Below, one piece after another: positions 25,139 to 40,100 of a DNA stretch of 64,000 nucleotides (position 1 is the stretch's first letter; every line of letters begins with the position of its first letter). Under the pieces are notes generated by a model. It had not been told where the DNA came from and did not search any database. It saw nothing but the letters and a program-made list of their open reading frames with translations. The stretch is taken from the NCBI RefSeq assembly GCF_022458985.1, contig NC_061781.1:12179501-12243500 (forward strand), given 5' to 3'. The position numbers and the translations under genes were made by a program. The DNA is from Mugil cephalus. Lineage: Eukaryota; Chordata; Actinopteri; Mugiliformes; Mugilidae.

Positions 25139-28100
25139 ATGAGTCTGAAGACGAAGAAAAAAGCTCGGTGAGTTGTGTACTCCAGACTGTTTGTATCTTG
25201 TTCATCTTTTCCATTTGACTGTAATGACGGAAGGAATAGCTCCACCCTGATTTCTTCATAAATCTCTGCAATTGGCTTTTTTGCATTTTGTATGATACTT
25301 GAAACTGGTACTCAAACACATCTTCATCAAAGATCCACTTATCTGGATCTTTGTTGTCGTTGTTGACATGGAAATGATGTGTGTGCTGTCTGAAGTCTGA
25401 ACAACAAATCATAAACCTTAATTGTATTTACTGTAGTTTAGATTTGAAGAATTGCCATTTCAGACCAATTACATGTGAAAATATATAAAGTTATAAAACA
25501 AAAAGCCTGAGCTTGTATCAGTATTAGCATATACAGTAAGTGCTGTGTAGGGTTATCTAGTAGTTCATTTTTATTTAAGGCAGTGTTTGACCTTATGAGC
25601 TTATACTGTGCATCATCCCTTATGAGACCTTGTACTAAACATTTGTATTAACCTCAAGTACACATCTGTACAAACATCTGCACATGAATTTAACCATTTG
25701 TAGCCTGTTGATAATAATTAGCCAACTTTGTAAGATTCAAAGTTCATACCAAACATTTTATTGACCAGCATGATATTAACTATTTTCATACCAGGTATTA
25801 TCTAATTTTACATTCCAATAAATGTGCTTAGTGGCTCTTTGTGCCTCTTTGGTAGCTTCATGTTAATTTGAATTTCATCCTCTCTAATCCTTCTGCTTTG
25901 TTTAGGACTTCCTTCGGGGCCACAGCACCACCCTTCATTGACTACCTGAAAGATATTCTACGTCGATATCCAGATGGAGGACAGATTTTAAAGGTTGGTA
26001 TTATTTGCATCAAAAACAGCTTATATAATATCTTCCTCTTTTTTAATGACCCACATGTCTAACAGTATTATTCTTTTTGTATGACCTGCGTTGTCAATAA
26101 ACATGATGATTTATTCTTCCATATTCTGTCCTAAAAACAGGGAATTGACTTACATAATTATTTTATTGTTAAAAGTGTATTATTTCTGCTGCTGAAGGCA
26201 TAAAACAAAACATTAATGATGTGTTACATTTAACAAACACAACAATACTGTATGGACCTATCCATGGAGTAAAGGTGGACAACGTCTGGTGCAATGAATT
26301 CTTTGTACGTAGGTACTATTAACACAAAACCAAACAAGTGAATTATGTGTGTGTTTGTTGTTGCTTCAGTGGCCACAACCTTTACGAGAGAAATATCATT
26401 GGTGTTGAAGGGTTAGGAATGTACAGTCAGTAGTCCTTATTCAACTGGGGGCCTGTTAAAGTCTAACTGCTTGTGTGTTCTTTTGCTGTTTGTGTGACAG
26501 TATTGTCCATGCTCAACAATCTTTTTAGCTTTGTTTGATTTTATCTTGTATCCAAAATGCATTTAAAAAAGGGAACTTGACTTGAAGATTTTTTAGAAGA
26601 CAGTTTTTTAAGTGTGTTTTGGATGTACCATTACCTGGATGATGAACAATCTAACCACTCTGGCACAGTATATAAAATAGTGTAACAGTATATAAAATAT
26701 AATGCAGTTCAATTTAAAACTATAAACTACATTAAGAAATAGACATGACAGATGAATAAATGGTTTAGCGTGGGTTAGTTGAGTGAGTCAGTTGCATGCT
26801 AAGGTTGGGTGGCTGCCCCTTATCTGTAGGGTGTGATAAACACTGTGTTTTATTTTTGTATAGATGTCTCACTAACCTACCCCATATATTGCTCCATTGC
26901 TGGACTTTCATCAAAGCTGTCCAAACGATTATGTTGCAAGTATAGATAGAGAAATCTAGTGCCACTCCCTGCCAGTTTGTGACCTGAGGCCCATTTCACA
27001 AAGCAGGTTTAGTGAAAACTCTGAGTTTATTAACCCTGAAATTAGGGAAACCTTGAGTTTTCCATTTCACAAAGGGAGGTAACTCAAACCAGAGAAAGCG
27101 GGGAAACTCTAGCCTGTTTCACAGAGAGAGGTAACTTAAGCTTTAGTCAGTTACCCGAGTAACAGACTCCATAAACCTAACCCAGTCAGGACCAGGTTTA
27201 AGTCAATGAGTCTCTCTGTCTCCACCCTCTTTCAGCCACACATGCCATTTGATTTCCTCTTTTATTCAGTCAGTCAGCAGGCGAGTTTGGCGTAGTCTTG
27301 TTCTGCTGTGAGAAATCATTAAAAAAATCAGTCAGTAGCTATATCAGAAGTCCATTAGACACAGTAGGAGGAGACTTTTTTCACGAACATGGCATGTCCT
27401 TTTGACAACGACCCTGTGGATGAAGGTGCAGCATTACTGCACAGAGAACTAAATATTCGTCGGGAGATGATTATCAGACTGCGCATAGATGTTTAGACTA
27501 TCTTTTTGAGCGGTACCATCAGAATCTGTTGGGACAAAAGAAAAAAAAGACATAAAAGACAAATAAATATTTGTATGAATGGGCTTAAAAAGGATATCTA
27601 TAGGCCTATTACATTTTATAAAGGCACTTGGACTCAGAGGATGAGCTCCCTCCAGGGATTCCCACAGCCACTGGCCTTCAATATTCTGGCTAAGGACCAG
27701 CTCCTCTGCCTCCGTTAGAGGTGGCGGTGCTGGGCCACCACCTGTTTTACAGGCATCTGCCTTCTTTTTTTTGGCTGAGTAGAAGTCTGTGTTAGTTTAA
27801 ACAGGCGTAATTATTTAACAGAACATGATATAGATGAGAAAACATTTATGTGTGTGAAAACAGCATTATGTTGGGGATAAAACAACTGCACAGTCCAGTA
27901 GCCACTTAATATTTACTTTAAAGTGTAAAACTTGATCAAAGTGAGGTACCTCCATGCCAAGGTCTTACCTGTTTGAACAATGTTTTTATATTTCATCTTA
28001 AGCTGCTGCCAAGTGGGCTTCTCCCCCGCGGGATTGCACCTATGAAATAAATGATAAATAAAGAGGTTACTATTCAAGCAGTTTTCCCCATTAATATTAT

Positions 28101-31100
28101 TTAGATATATACATTTATACATTTAAACTTATGCACTGACCCGAGCAGCGATGTTCTCCCACGTCGTCTCCCTCTCTTCTTTTTAAAAATGTGTTGAAAC
28201 TCGCCGTATTAGCGCATTAGGATTTCCACTTCATAGCCCTCTTCCTCCCCGTTGCCACGGTGAATCGTCGAATCGGGGCTCCATTGATGCTGGCTTTTTA
28301 TAATTGTGGCGCATGCGCTTAACTCTGGATGAAACTACTCCAAGTTGATTAAACCAACTCAAATCCGCTGTTCTGGAACTGGAAACTCAGTTTTCTAACT
28401 CAGAGAAGATCAACTCAGAGTTTAGGATCAGACTCAGAGTTTGTTGAACCTGCTTTGTGAAACGAACCCCTGGAATAACCTAGAGAAGAATCTAAATCCT
28501 GACGGATCTCTGTCCCTATGCTAAAAGTGTAATTGTCCTTGGTCACGTTTATTGGTTTTGTTCTTCTGGCTGATTCTTTTATTATTGTGCACATGTACTT
28601 TTGTGTTGTTTATATTGTCAATTTCTTGGTGCTTAGTAGAGGTTTCTTAGTGCAGTATAAAGTTGTTGTTATTGCTACAATATATACAGAGCAAAATCAA
28701 GGCCATAATGTAATAAATGTGTTAAAAGGTTTGGTGTGTGTGTGTGTGTGCGTGCGCGCATGTTTGTGCTGATGGAGGCAACAGCTCAGTAAGGGAAAGA
28801 GCTGCTCTTCAGTCCGTAATGTTTATTCCACCCAGTCCCAGTATATCTGGTTCTCAGCAGTTAAGCTGGATCACAGTACCAGTGGCAGGAAGATGGCTAT
28901 GACGTGTCATAACTGCTTGTCTGTTAACGGCTATTGTCTCCATTTGTCAACAGGAACTGATTCAAAATGCAGACGATGCTCTAGCCACAGACGTGGTTTT
29001 CATACATGATGAAAGAAGCTATGGGACTGAGAGTCTTTGGACTGAGGAACTGGGAAAATACCAAGGTAATGATAATGTTTAGTGGATAACAACGTTATTT
29101 TTTTCAACTATTGTTATTCATGTCTTTGTTTTCCAAAAATGATAAACTGAGCAAATAGAATGTATCTCATGTTCATAGTAAAAAAAGTTGTCAAAATACC
29201 AATTCAACATTTTATATGGAGAGATTCTGGGAGAAATTCCCATATGTCTATTGATTCTGTATCCAGCCTAATTTTTATCTTCAAAATACTTTATTTTGTT
29301 TTTTCAAAGGTCCAGCTCTCTATGCCTACAACAACGCAGCGTTCACTGATGACGACTGGAAAGGGATTCAGAGTGCAGGAAGGAGCATCAAACGCAATGA
29401 CCCAAACAAAGTTGGGAGATTTGGAATCGGCTTCAACTCTGTTTACCACACAACAGGTGAAACCATGTATACCTACCACATACACATCTACTGTATAATA
29501 GTGTTAAATTATCATTCTTTGGTAACATGTAAAATAAAATTAATCAGACAGTACTTGATTTTCATCCACAGATGTGCCAAGTATATTCAGTTCAGGACAC
29601 CTTGGGTTTCTGGACCCCCAAGAAAAGACATTTGGAGAAGGAAAAGGAGGGTTCCTGTGGTCTTTGGATGATGACGAACACCAAGAAGTTCTAATGAACA
29701 TGCATGATCAGTTCCAACCCTTTCGAGATATCGTTTCACTTGTAAGCGAACAAGAATGGTCAAAGGTTGTCATGGAGGATCAAAAATTTGACGGGACCAT
29801 TTTCAGATTCCCATTACGCAAAGAAACATCAGAAATTTCAGATAATCTTTATGACTCAGATAGGGTGGTTGAACTTTTTGACAGCTTCATTGCAGATGCA
29901 GACTTAAGCCTCCTCTTCTTGAAAAATGTGACATCTGTGTCCTTATTACATGTTAATGTAGATGGCATTGTCACCACCAGACTTGAAGTGAAATCCTCAG
30001 TCTGCACAGAAGTGGTTCTGGAGTCAGAAGAAGAGTCAGTTATCGAGAGTGAGACACGATTCAAAGTGATAACTCTCAATTCAGAAAACCACAAAGAAAC
30101 AAAATGGCTTGTGACAACGTGTACCATGAAAGAGGGCAAAGTGGAGGAGCTTGATTCTCTTGCAGAAAAGTTGAGCTTTTTACCTCGAGTTGACTTGGCA
30201 TTTGCTTGTGGTGAGAAGAGAGACTGTAGTGAGAGTAGACTGAGCTGCTTCCTCCCACTCCCAAACAATGACTCCAACAAGACAGGTCTGCCAGTTTATG
30301 TCAATGCATGCTTTGGCCTCACAGACAATAGAAGACAAATCAAGTGGCAAGAGGAGGATCAGAAACACGATGACCACGCTCTGTGGAATGAATTGTTGAT
30401 GAAGGAAGTGCTCCCTCGCACATACATCATGATCATTAAAGATGCCATCCAACTTGCCAAAGAATCTATCTTCCCAGTCTCTTTCGTGTACAATCTGTGG
30501 CCAGACATTGCCCAGGTACAACACAAGGACAAATGGTATGATGTTGCTCTGGATGTTTTTCGTCATGTATTCACAAAGAATGTGGCCATCCTGTCCCTTG
30601 CCAAAAACGAAAGACAATTTATCACTGCAGCAGAAGCTGTGTTCCCTTGTAATGATCCAACAAACATTGACATACTGTCTGCCATTGAAAGGACTTTGGT
30701 TTCCTGTGGAGAAAATCTTGTGACTCTACCAGCCAGTGCTACAAGGGCTATAAATGAAGCCTATCCATATCCAGATACGTTAACATATGTGACGCCAACC
30801 TTCTTCAGGGACATTCTCCACAGCACTGGAGTACATAACTTGAGCAAAGATGACAAACTCTGTCTTTTAGAGTACATTTTGAGTGATGGAAAATACGAAG
30901 AACTCGAGGGCCTTCAGCTGCTTCCACTCAGCGATGGTTCTTTCATATCTTTCACAAACAGAGAGGAGGACACTGCTTTAATTGACAGCATGGAATTTCC
31001 AAGGTAGGGTTTAATTTATCTGTTGTGTGACTATTACCTGATCATGAGAATTAAAGAAAATTATTTATATAGGTGCCAAGTTGTCAGTGGTTGTCTTTTG

Positions 31101-34100
31101 TGAAATGTATTAATGAACAAACTTATCTTTGCTGCAGAATATTGCTGCCAAACTGTAAACACCTCTTCATCCCACATGATCTCAGTCCAGCCTGCAGTAC
31201 CCATCTGAAACAACTGGCCAGAAAAAGTAGGTCATGGTCAATTTCAAGGTTATTTGCATGTGCCATATGCAAGTGTAGACACTATGAACACATATTTATT
31301 TTATTTATTTATTTAAATCCCAAATATCTGTTCTTTTAGATTTATTCATGGTCATCAACATTGACGCAGACCACGTGGCTGAATACACAAGAAGGCATAT
31401 GCCCCAGGACTGGAAGCAGACGGTGACAGCATTTGTTACATGGGACATCAGCAACAGTCAGCATCCACCATTAGACTGGATTCAAGAGTTCTGGAAGTTT
31501 CTCAACACTCACTTCAGTGAGTTAAGTCGTTTCACTGAATTACCTATAATACCAGTCAGTCCTCTGTCTGTCAGTCAGCCTGTAATTCTAGCAAAGCTAC
31601 AACACAACACAACCATGATTTTTCAGAAAATCAAGCAGGTTAGTTTACCAGACCAAATAGCCCAGCTGGTGACCAGAGTTGGTGGCACAGTAGTGAGAGG
31701 AAACCAGTGGCTCAAGCACCAAGACCTTGACTCCTATGTACTGTGTCCATCTCCGAGGAGTGTCATGGTGGTCTTGATGAATTTAGATACCCAGCATCTC
31801 ATCAGAGAACTCAAAACTGTGTCTGACAGAGCAAGAAAGGAATTGAAAGATTACCTCTCTCACCTGGATTCTCTCTCAGGCCAAGAGAAAGATTTGCTCT
31901 CAAAGTTGCCTCTGTTTCAAACCATGAAAGGATTCTGTGTTGCAGCTGAATCCAAAAAAGCTGTGCTTCTAACATCTGCCCCGACAATACCAAAAGAGCT
32001 CCCTATGCCTGATTCAGTCATCCAGTGTGCAACTGAGGCAGATCGCAGGTTGTTACAGCTGCTAAAAGTTAATCTCTTGGACACAGCAGCAGCTGCCAAT
32101 GTTCTCATTGACTGTATTGAGATGAGGGCTTGCAGCACTGAAGACACTCAGAAAATAATGACTTGGGTTTTACAGCATGGTAATATCCTTTTCTCTCAAA
32201 ATCGGTCTGTGAAGCACAGATGCAAGGACTTGAGTTTCATCGAAATGAACGGAGAGCTGAAAAAGACCTCAAGCTTTTTTGATCCAAGAATTCAAAGTTT
32301 TAAAGTCATATTTGAGTCAGACTTCTTCCCCCCATCTTTATACACTCAGACACAGCAGATGCTAGAAAGCCTAACTGAACTTGGATTAATAAATAAAGAA
32401 GTGGATGTGTCACCTGAACACTTGTTGCATGCTGCCACACTTATTGAGAAACTGCATGGGGACTCTGAAACCGAGGCTCTCAAAAGAGCTCAGGTTCTCT
32501 TGGAGATGCTGGATGGTAATGATCTGCTGTCTAGATTTTCTCGTAAGCAGCTTCAACATCTTAAAATGCTAAAATGGCTACCATGTGATCAACCCGATAA
32601 GGACAAAAGTCAATTCAGTAATGAATCTCAGAAAAGGCGTTTCTTCCGCCCAGACGAAGTAAGACATTCTGTGTATGAGGACATTGTTGGACATGTAATG
32701 CCTCTGGTTGGAAAGCTCACTGACAGAGTTAGCATCAAACTTGACTTCAAACGTCTACCTCCGCCTGAAAAAGTGATTGAGAATTTGACATTCTTGACAT
32801 CAAAATCAGAAGAAATGACTGAACCTGATTCAAATGTGGATTTCAAAAGAAAGTTGCACAGCATTTACAAACACATGCAAGAAAACATCTCTGCATTTGA
32901 AGCAGTGATGAACAATAAGACACGCTGGCTGTGGGCACACAACCATTTCGTTTCACCACAGGATCTGGTTCTTGACTATCCATGTGATCTGGATCTGAGT
33001 TCTTATATTGGGAAAGTGCCAAAAGAATTTTTGCCATACAAGAAGTTGCTCCAGAAGTTTGGCCTGAGATCATTTCTTTCAAATGAAGAAATTGTTGGTA
33101 TTCTTCACACTATCCAGCAATCAATTGAAGCAAGGCAAGAGCCATTTGCTAGTTCCTCTGAGGTAAAAGTGTCAATAGAAATTCTCAACTGGTTGTGGAG
33201 AGAGAAGAAGACCATTCAAGATGACATCCCAGTGCCTGTCATCATAGAGGGAGAAAGATTTACTCTTAAACCATGTTCAACAGCAGTCTTCTGTGATGTA
33301 AGCAAAAATGGGCTGAAAGAACTCGAATATAGCCCAGAAGAAATTTATGTAACTCATGACGAAATCCTAAAAGCAACTGCTGAATGGCTGAATATTCAAT
33401 TTCTCAGCACCTACATTCTCAATCCAGAGCTAGTGGGGATTGAACAGTGTGGACAATCTGAACCAATAACAATGAGGATTAAAAATATTCTGAAAGAGTA
33501 TGATGAAGAAAGTGACATCTTCAAAGAGCTCATTCAAAATGCAGAGGATGCTGGGGCAGAGGTCTGTAAATTCTTGGTGGATTTACGAGTACACAAAGAT
33601 GCCCCTGAAAGTCTCATTGACCCTGACATGGCTCTTTGTCAGGGTCCTTGTCTTTGGGCTTTTAATAATGAGCAGTTCAAAGCTGAGGATTGGGCAAATA
33701 TTGTCAGAGTTGGCGCTGCCTCAAAAGAAACCAAAGTAGAGAAAATTGGAAAGTTTGGACTTGGATTTAATACTGTGTATCATTTAACGGATGCCCCCTC
33801 CATCCTCAGTGGCAACCATCTTCTCATACTGGATCCAAATGTTACTCATCTTAAAAAGCACATCAAAAACAAAACTAATCCTGGAATCAAGCTGGATCTT
33901 TCCCAGCAGCGACTGTTTAATTGTTTTTCAGGCCAGTTTGGACCATATGAAGGAATTTTTGACTGCAATTTCACTAGTCAAAGTCATGAATCTTATCGGG
34001 GCACTCTGATCAAGCTACCTTTCCGAACTGAAGAAGAGGCTCTCAAGTCAGAAATAAGCCAAAGGGTGCATCACACACGTGATATCATTGCTTTTCAACA

Positions 34101-37100
34101 GCACTTTACTGAGAATTCACAAACTCACCTCCTTTTTCTGAAGAAAATGAAAGCATTATCCCTTCAAAATATTTCAAAGGGTGCATCAACACCACCAAAA
34201 GGTGATGAAATAGAAAATGTCTTCACTGTCTCTAAAACCGTTATGAGCACAATGATGGTTACTGATGAAACCAGTGTGTCAAAGCAGTGTCAAGCTGAAA
34301 AATCACTGATGACAGCTGATGGTAAATGCCACGAGATAATAAACTGCTGCACAATCAACATTGTCCAAATAACCAGTGAGCAGTCTGGAGTAACAGAAGT
34401 CCAGTCCTGGCTCCTGTACAACTGCTTTGGGACAGATCAGTCGTTGAAAATGGCCCTTGAAGAAAACAGCCATGCCAAGTTTTCTTTACCGATTGGCGGG
34501 ATTGCTGTGCCCTTGCAAAATAATCCAGAGACTGGAAAACTGGCCTCATTAGAAACACATCTCGTTGGACAAGCATTTTGCTTCCTCCCTCTTCCTATTC
34601 ACACAGGTCTTCCAGTCAATGTAAATGGAACATTTGCTGTGACAAGCAACCGAAAAGGTCTATGGGAAAGTGGAGTGAAAAATGACTGGAACAAAGCACT
34701 CCTCCAGGATCCTGTAGTGACCGCATATATTACTGCACTCTTGGCACTAAAAGAAATGTCTGAAGACAAACAGCTGGAGACCTACTGTTATCACACATTT
34801 TGGCCTGACAGGGAGAAAGTGAGTGAAACTTTCAAGCCACTGGTGGATGCATTTTATATTGCCATTGCTCAACAGTCCACTGGCCCAGAACTCTTTAGTG
34901 ATGGAGAAAGCTGGTGCTCAATGAATAATGCCATATTTTTACATGAGACCATTGACGAGAATGAAGACATCAGTGCCCTTGCAGCACAGGTATGCAAGAA
35001 ATATGCAGAAGAATCCAATCATGTTGTCCCACTTCCACGGTGGGTGAGAAACAACTTCAAGCTGGCAGGCCTAGGTAAGGTTTTACAAAACAGGACCTGG
35101 AACTGGGAGAAGTTTTACACAGAAGCAGTGTTCAATAATCTTAGTACCATGGACTCCCAGAGTAGAAATACTCTTGTGCTGCATGCTATTGACCTTCACA
35201 TCACAGAAATTGACAATCTGTTGGTCCGCTATCCATGCATACCGACACAAGATGGACAGCTGCAATACATCCGGAAACTAGTGAATCCATCAGGGAAGGT
35301 GGCTTGTCTTTTCGAACCAGGCGAGGGACGCTTGCTTGGTGGGACAGAGAATGACTTTTGTGCTCCCAGAAGGATTCAACGCTTATTGGAACTTGGAATG
35401 ACAAATGATCATCTCCCACTGGATGACATCACAGAGAAAGCAAGAACAATAACTAAAACCTGGAATACCGACAAAGAGAAAGCATATGTGCATTTGAAGT
35501 GCCTACTTGAGCTTATGAGGTATCACATGCTTGAGACAGATTCTTGTCACTGGGAAACACTGAGGATGACTGCATTTCTCCCAGCATTTCCCCTGGTGAT
35601 ACAAATAAGGACAGAAATGTAACACTTAAAATGCCCACTGAAGTTTTTAGTGACAAATGCTCCCTACTTGTTAACATGACACGACCTGTGCTGGATCACC
35701 TCAGTCTGAAAATACACTACACTGATCCACTCCTGCAAGTTTTGGGAGTTAAGAGCAGTCCAGAGCCGAGGACGGTGATTCGCCAGCTGCAAGAAGCATC
35801 TAAGCAATCTCAATCCACTGATATATCCATGCTTCACAACATAGCAAATGAATGCTATAAGTTTCTAGATCAGTGGGTCAGTGATTCTGGGAATTCCACT
35901 TTCATTTCACAGTGTGCACGTTCATTCCCATTCATCTTTGTTGGTAATACATTTGTAAATGTCAACCGCGTAGCTGAAAGTGAGCAACTCAAAGCAAAGC
36001 CCTATCTCCATGTACTTCCGCCTGCCTTTACTATTTACAGAAGTCTTTGGAAAAGTGCAGGTGTTACAAAGAAATTTACAGTCCTTCAGTTTCGAAGTGT
36101 GCTCCAAGAACTGCATACTCAACATGGAAGCAAGCCACTGCCACAAACAGATCTATCAATTTGCCTCACAATTTTAAACAATGGGATTTATGAGGCCAAA
36201 GAGGAAACAACGGGTGACTGGCTGATACCCAATGAGCAAGGGGTCTTACAACCTGCAACTGAGCTGTTTTACAATGACAGCCCATGGATACCAGTCACTA
36301 AAGATATCACACTGTGTCACAAAAATATCCCACGTCCAATGGCTCACCACTTTGGAATCAAAACAACCAGACATCATACTCTGGACAACTGTGTATCTGA
36401 CAACATTTCACCATTTAGTTTTGAGTTTGAACAGAAGGAACAACTCAGTGTTAGAATAAAAAACATAATTTCAGCTTATCCATCAAAGAAAGATATCCTT
36501 AAAGAGTTAATCCAAAATGCAGATGATGCAGAGGCAACAGAAATTCACTTTGTTTGGGACAAACGAGAGCATGGAAAAGAAAAAACATTTGGGGAGAAAT
36601 GGAACCCCCTTCAAGGTCCAGCACTGTGTGTGTTCAACAATAAAGTGTTTTCTGATGCCGACTTGAACGGCATTCAACAGCTTGGGGAAGGAGGAAAACA
36701 CAACTCTCCAGGGAAGATAGGAAAATATGGAGTTGGATTCAACTCTGTTTACCATCTGACTGATTGCCCTTCAATCCTCACTGGTGATCAAATCCTTTGC
36801 ATTTCTGACCCCAATCAAAAATACATTGAAAGTCATTCAGACAAACCACCAGCTGGAATTGGCTATAACCTAGATGACAGATTTAAGGCAACGTACATAG
36901 ATGTCTACAAATCCTTCCTTCCAGACATCTTTTCTCTTAAAGAGGGCACCATGTTTAGATTACCCCTGAGGATGGGCACCAGTGCAAACTGTTCCAAAAT
37001 ATCAAAAGAAGGAGTGACTGACCGTGACATGAAAGAGCTGTGCTCTGCCCTGTCTGAAGATCCTGAAGGACTAATTTTGTTTCTGAAAAACATCTGTAAA

Positions 37101-40100
37101 ATAAAAGTCCATGAAATTGATGAACAATCAGGAAAACTTAAAATCATCTATGAGGTCGAAAAAAGTCTTCCACAAGAGAGCAAGGAAGAAAAAGATGGTT
37201 TTATAAAATGTCTACAAAATGCCGTACAATCTGGCATGACGGTGACCCCCAAAAAGACTTTTTATGAAGTCATGATTTCCACCTCAGATGAAACACAAAG
37301 TAAATGGATTGTTGCAGAACAGTTTGGCTCAGATGATGATGTACAAAAACTCTCAAACAAACTTCGCAAGCAGCACTAGCAGCACGTGTTAGCATTAAGA
37401 AATCCAGCAACTTGCGTTTTAAGGGTGAAGCCTTTTGTACTCTTCCTTTGCCAGGACATACTGGACTGCCAGTACACATCAATGGAAACTTTGAGGTGGA
37501 TTCTGCAAGGAGAAACCTTTGGAAGGAAGATGGTCAAAGTCTGAAATCAAACTGGAATGAATCTTTGAAACAGAACATCATTGCTCCACTCTACGCAGAT
37601 CTGCTTCATTACATCAGTCATGACACTGGAGTCAACAAAGTTCCTTTAACAAGTATTGAATCATGTTTCAGTCACTACTTGAATTATTGGCCAATTATTT
37701 CCCAAGATGTTGGTCAGGAATGGCATGAAATGATACATGAGGTGTACAAAGTAATTAAAGCAAAATGCCTCGATGTGATCCCAGTGATGAGGAGCTCTAC
37801 ACGTACAACGGCAGGTCTGGAGTTTAAAGAGAACTCATTTGACTGGTGCAACATCAGTGAATCAGAAACAACTGAGGCACTGTATTTGACAGATGAAGCT
37901 AGTATTGAAATAAATCCAATTTTGGAAGACCTTGGAATGAAACTGGTTCCTGTTTCTTCAAAAATGCGCAGGATTTGGACTAGTTTCAAATCTGCTGGCA
38001 TTGAACTAAAAACTGTCAACCCCACTGCAGTACAGTGCTTCCTAAGAGCAAAACCTCTCAATGATCCAAACCAAACACATGAAGATCTACCCTTGCCTGT
38101 AACTAAAACTCTGATCAGAGATGAAACTAGATGTTTGCAGCTCTTGAGTTTTTGCTTAAAAGAAAACAAAATCAAAGACATCGAAGACAGTTCTGGGTTA
38201 CTTGATGGGCTTCCACTTCTTTTAACAAGAGAAAAAGTTTTGACAGTATTTAACTCTCAATCTCCCTCGCTAATAACGAGATATGACAATCTGTTCTCTG
38301 GCTACGAAGACCGTTTTGCAGATTTTCAGACAAACTCCAGTCACATCACACTTCTACAAACATGTAACGCTGTCAAAAACTTGACACTTCCTTGTGCAGT
38401 GGAGTTTTTGAAGCCATTAATTCAGAGTCGCCTTCAGAACTGTGAAGTTGATCCACAAAATGGTCTTCATGTCCCAAATGAGGCAATGTTGAAGTGGTTG
38501 GAATTACTTTGGATGTTCTTAATAAGTCAAATCAAACCTACAACACTAAATGATGACGATAAACAAACTCTCACATTAAGTGATGTGAGGAAGCTCCTCA
38601 GTGACTGCTGCATTGTTCCTGTTGTGTGTCCAAGATTAAAAAACAAGCATTTCCTGCAACCAATGAAAAACATGCCAAGTGTGATTCAGGTTGAATCAGA
38701 AAAATACATTTCAAGCATCCTCTTTAAACTTGGTTTTATGAAGCTTGATACTGTATTCTTCTCTAAGATAGACCAACAGACAAGATTCCTTCTACATGGC
38801 GAACTTATGGATGTGAAAGATGAAAGCTCAGTGTTGGACCAGGTCTACAACATTAAGCACTCTGAGTTTTCCCAACTTTCAAGTGATGAGATGAAACGTT
38901 TTCAGACCTTTCTGCAGTCTGGCGTATCAAAATCCAATGACAATAATCAAGATCATAAGAAGCTTAAATCCTTACCAATATTTGAAACCATAGACGGAGG
39001 CCGAGTAAGGATTGATGGACCTAAAGAAGTATTTCTCCTCAACTGTGCTTATACACAGAGATTTCCAGATTTGTTCATGTTGCCACAGACTGGCAGCGTT
39101 TTTCTCAGAAACCACCCAGAGAATCTAATTCTGGCAGAAAAACTGGACATTAAAATTCTAAATGATTTGGAGTATTTCATGAAGTTCATTTTGCCTACTG
39201 TGCACAGACTCACAGAGACACAAACTCTTCACTGTCTCAAGATGTTGCTGACACTGCAACATGTTGATGACTTCGCTCAACACAAGGAAGAAATCCTCTC
39301 CTCAATGAAGACAGTGAAACTGATTCGCAATGATCAAGGTAGCTTGGAGACTGCATCATACTACTTTGATGACACTGTTGAGCTTTACAAGATCATGTTG
39401 CCCCAAGACCGATTTGTCCCTCAGACATTTTGGACTGAGTTGACTGAAGGAAGTAAGCATACAGTCAAACAAGCAAAGGAGCTGGTCAAAAAACTTGGAA
39501 TGAAGCATCATGTGTCGAAAGATGAGATAAAACAATTTGCCCATCAGTTGGAATCAGATGCAAAGAGAAGCGGTAATCCTACAGAGCTGAAGAAGAAATC
39601 ATCATCACTTTTCGGGGTGGTATTGTCTGAAGTAAACAAAGACATAAACAAGGGGAACAAAGAGAAGCATTTCCTCGAAAGCATAGCTGACATCAAGTTC
39701 ATTTTTCCAGTGACGATTCGAAAGGAACTATGTGACTATCACCAACCATTTGCTTCAGAAATAACTACTGTAACAATCAGAGGATCTCTGATTGAAAGGG
39801 ATCCTCATCATCAAGACTTGATTTGGTCCTCAATGCCAATTATACAGCTTCCAAATATGTCTGTAAAGGTCCTGGAGAGGATGAAGCAGCAGGAGCTCTC
39901 GATCAACCACCTCCACACTGTGTAACCAGTAACATCAAAAACATCTGTCAATCATTGTGTGAAACTGACCAGCTGATAGAAACACGTGCTAATGTATTTC
40001 GAAAATTGTATGCCTACCTGCAGGCACATCGTTTTGAAGAAAAACAACTTGCTGGTCTTCCTGTTGTACTGGTTGAAAAAGACACACAAATTGTGAAGGC

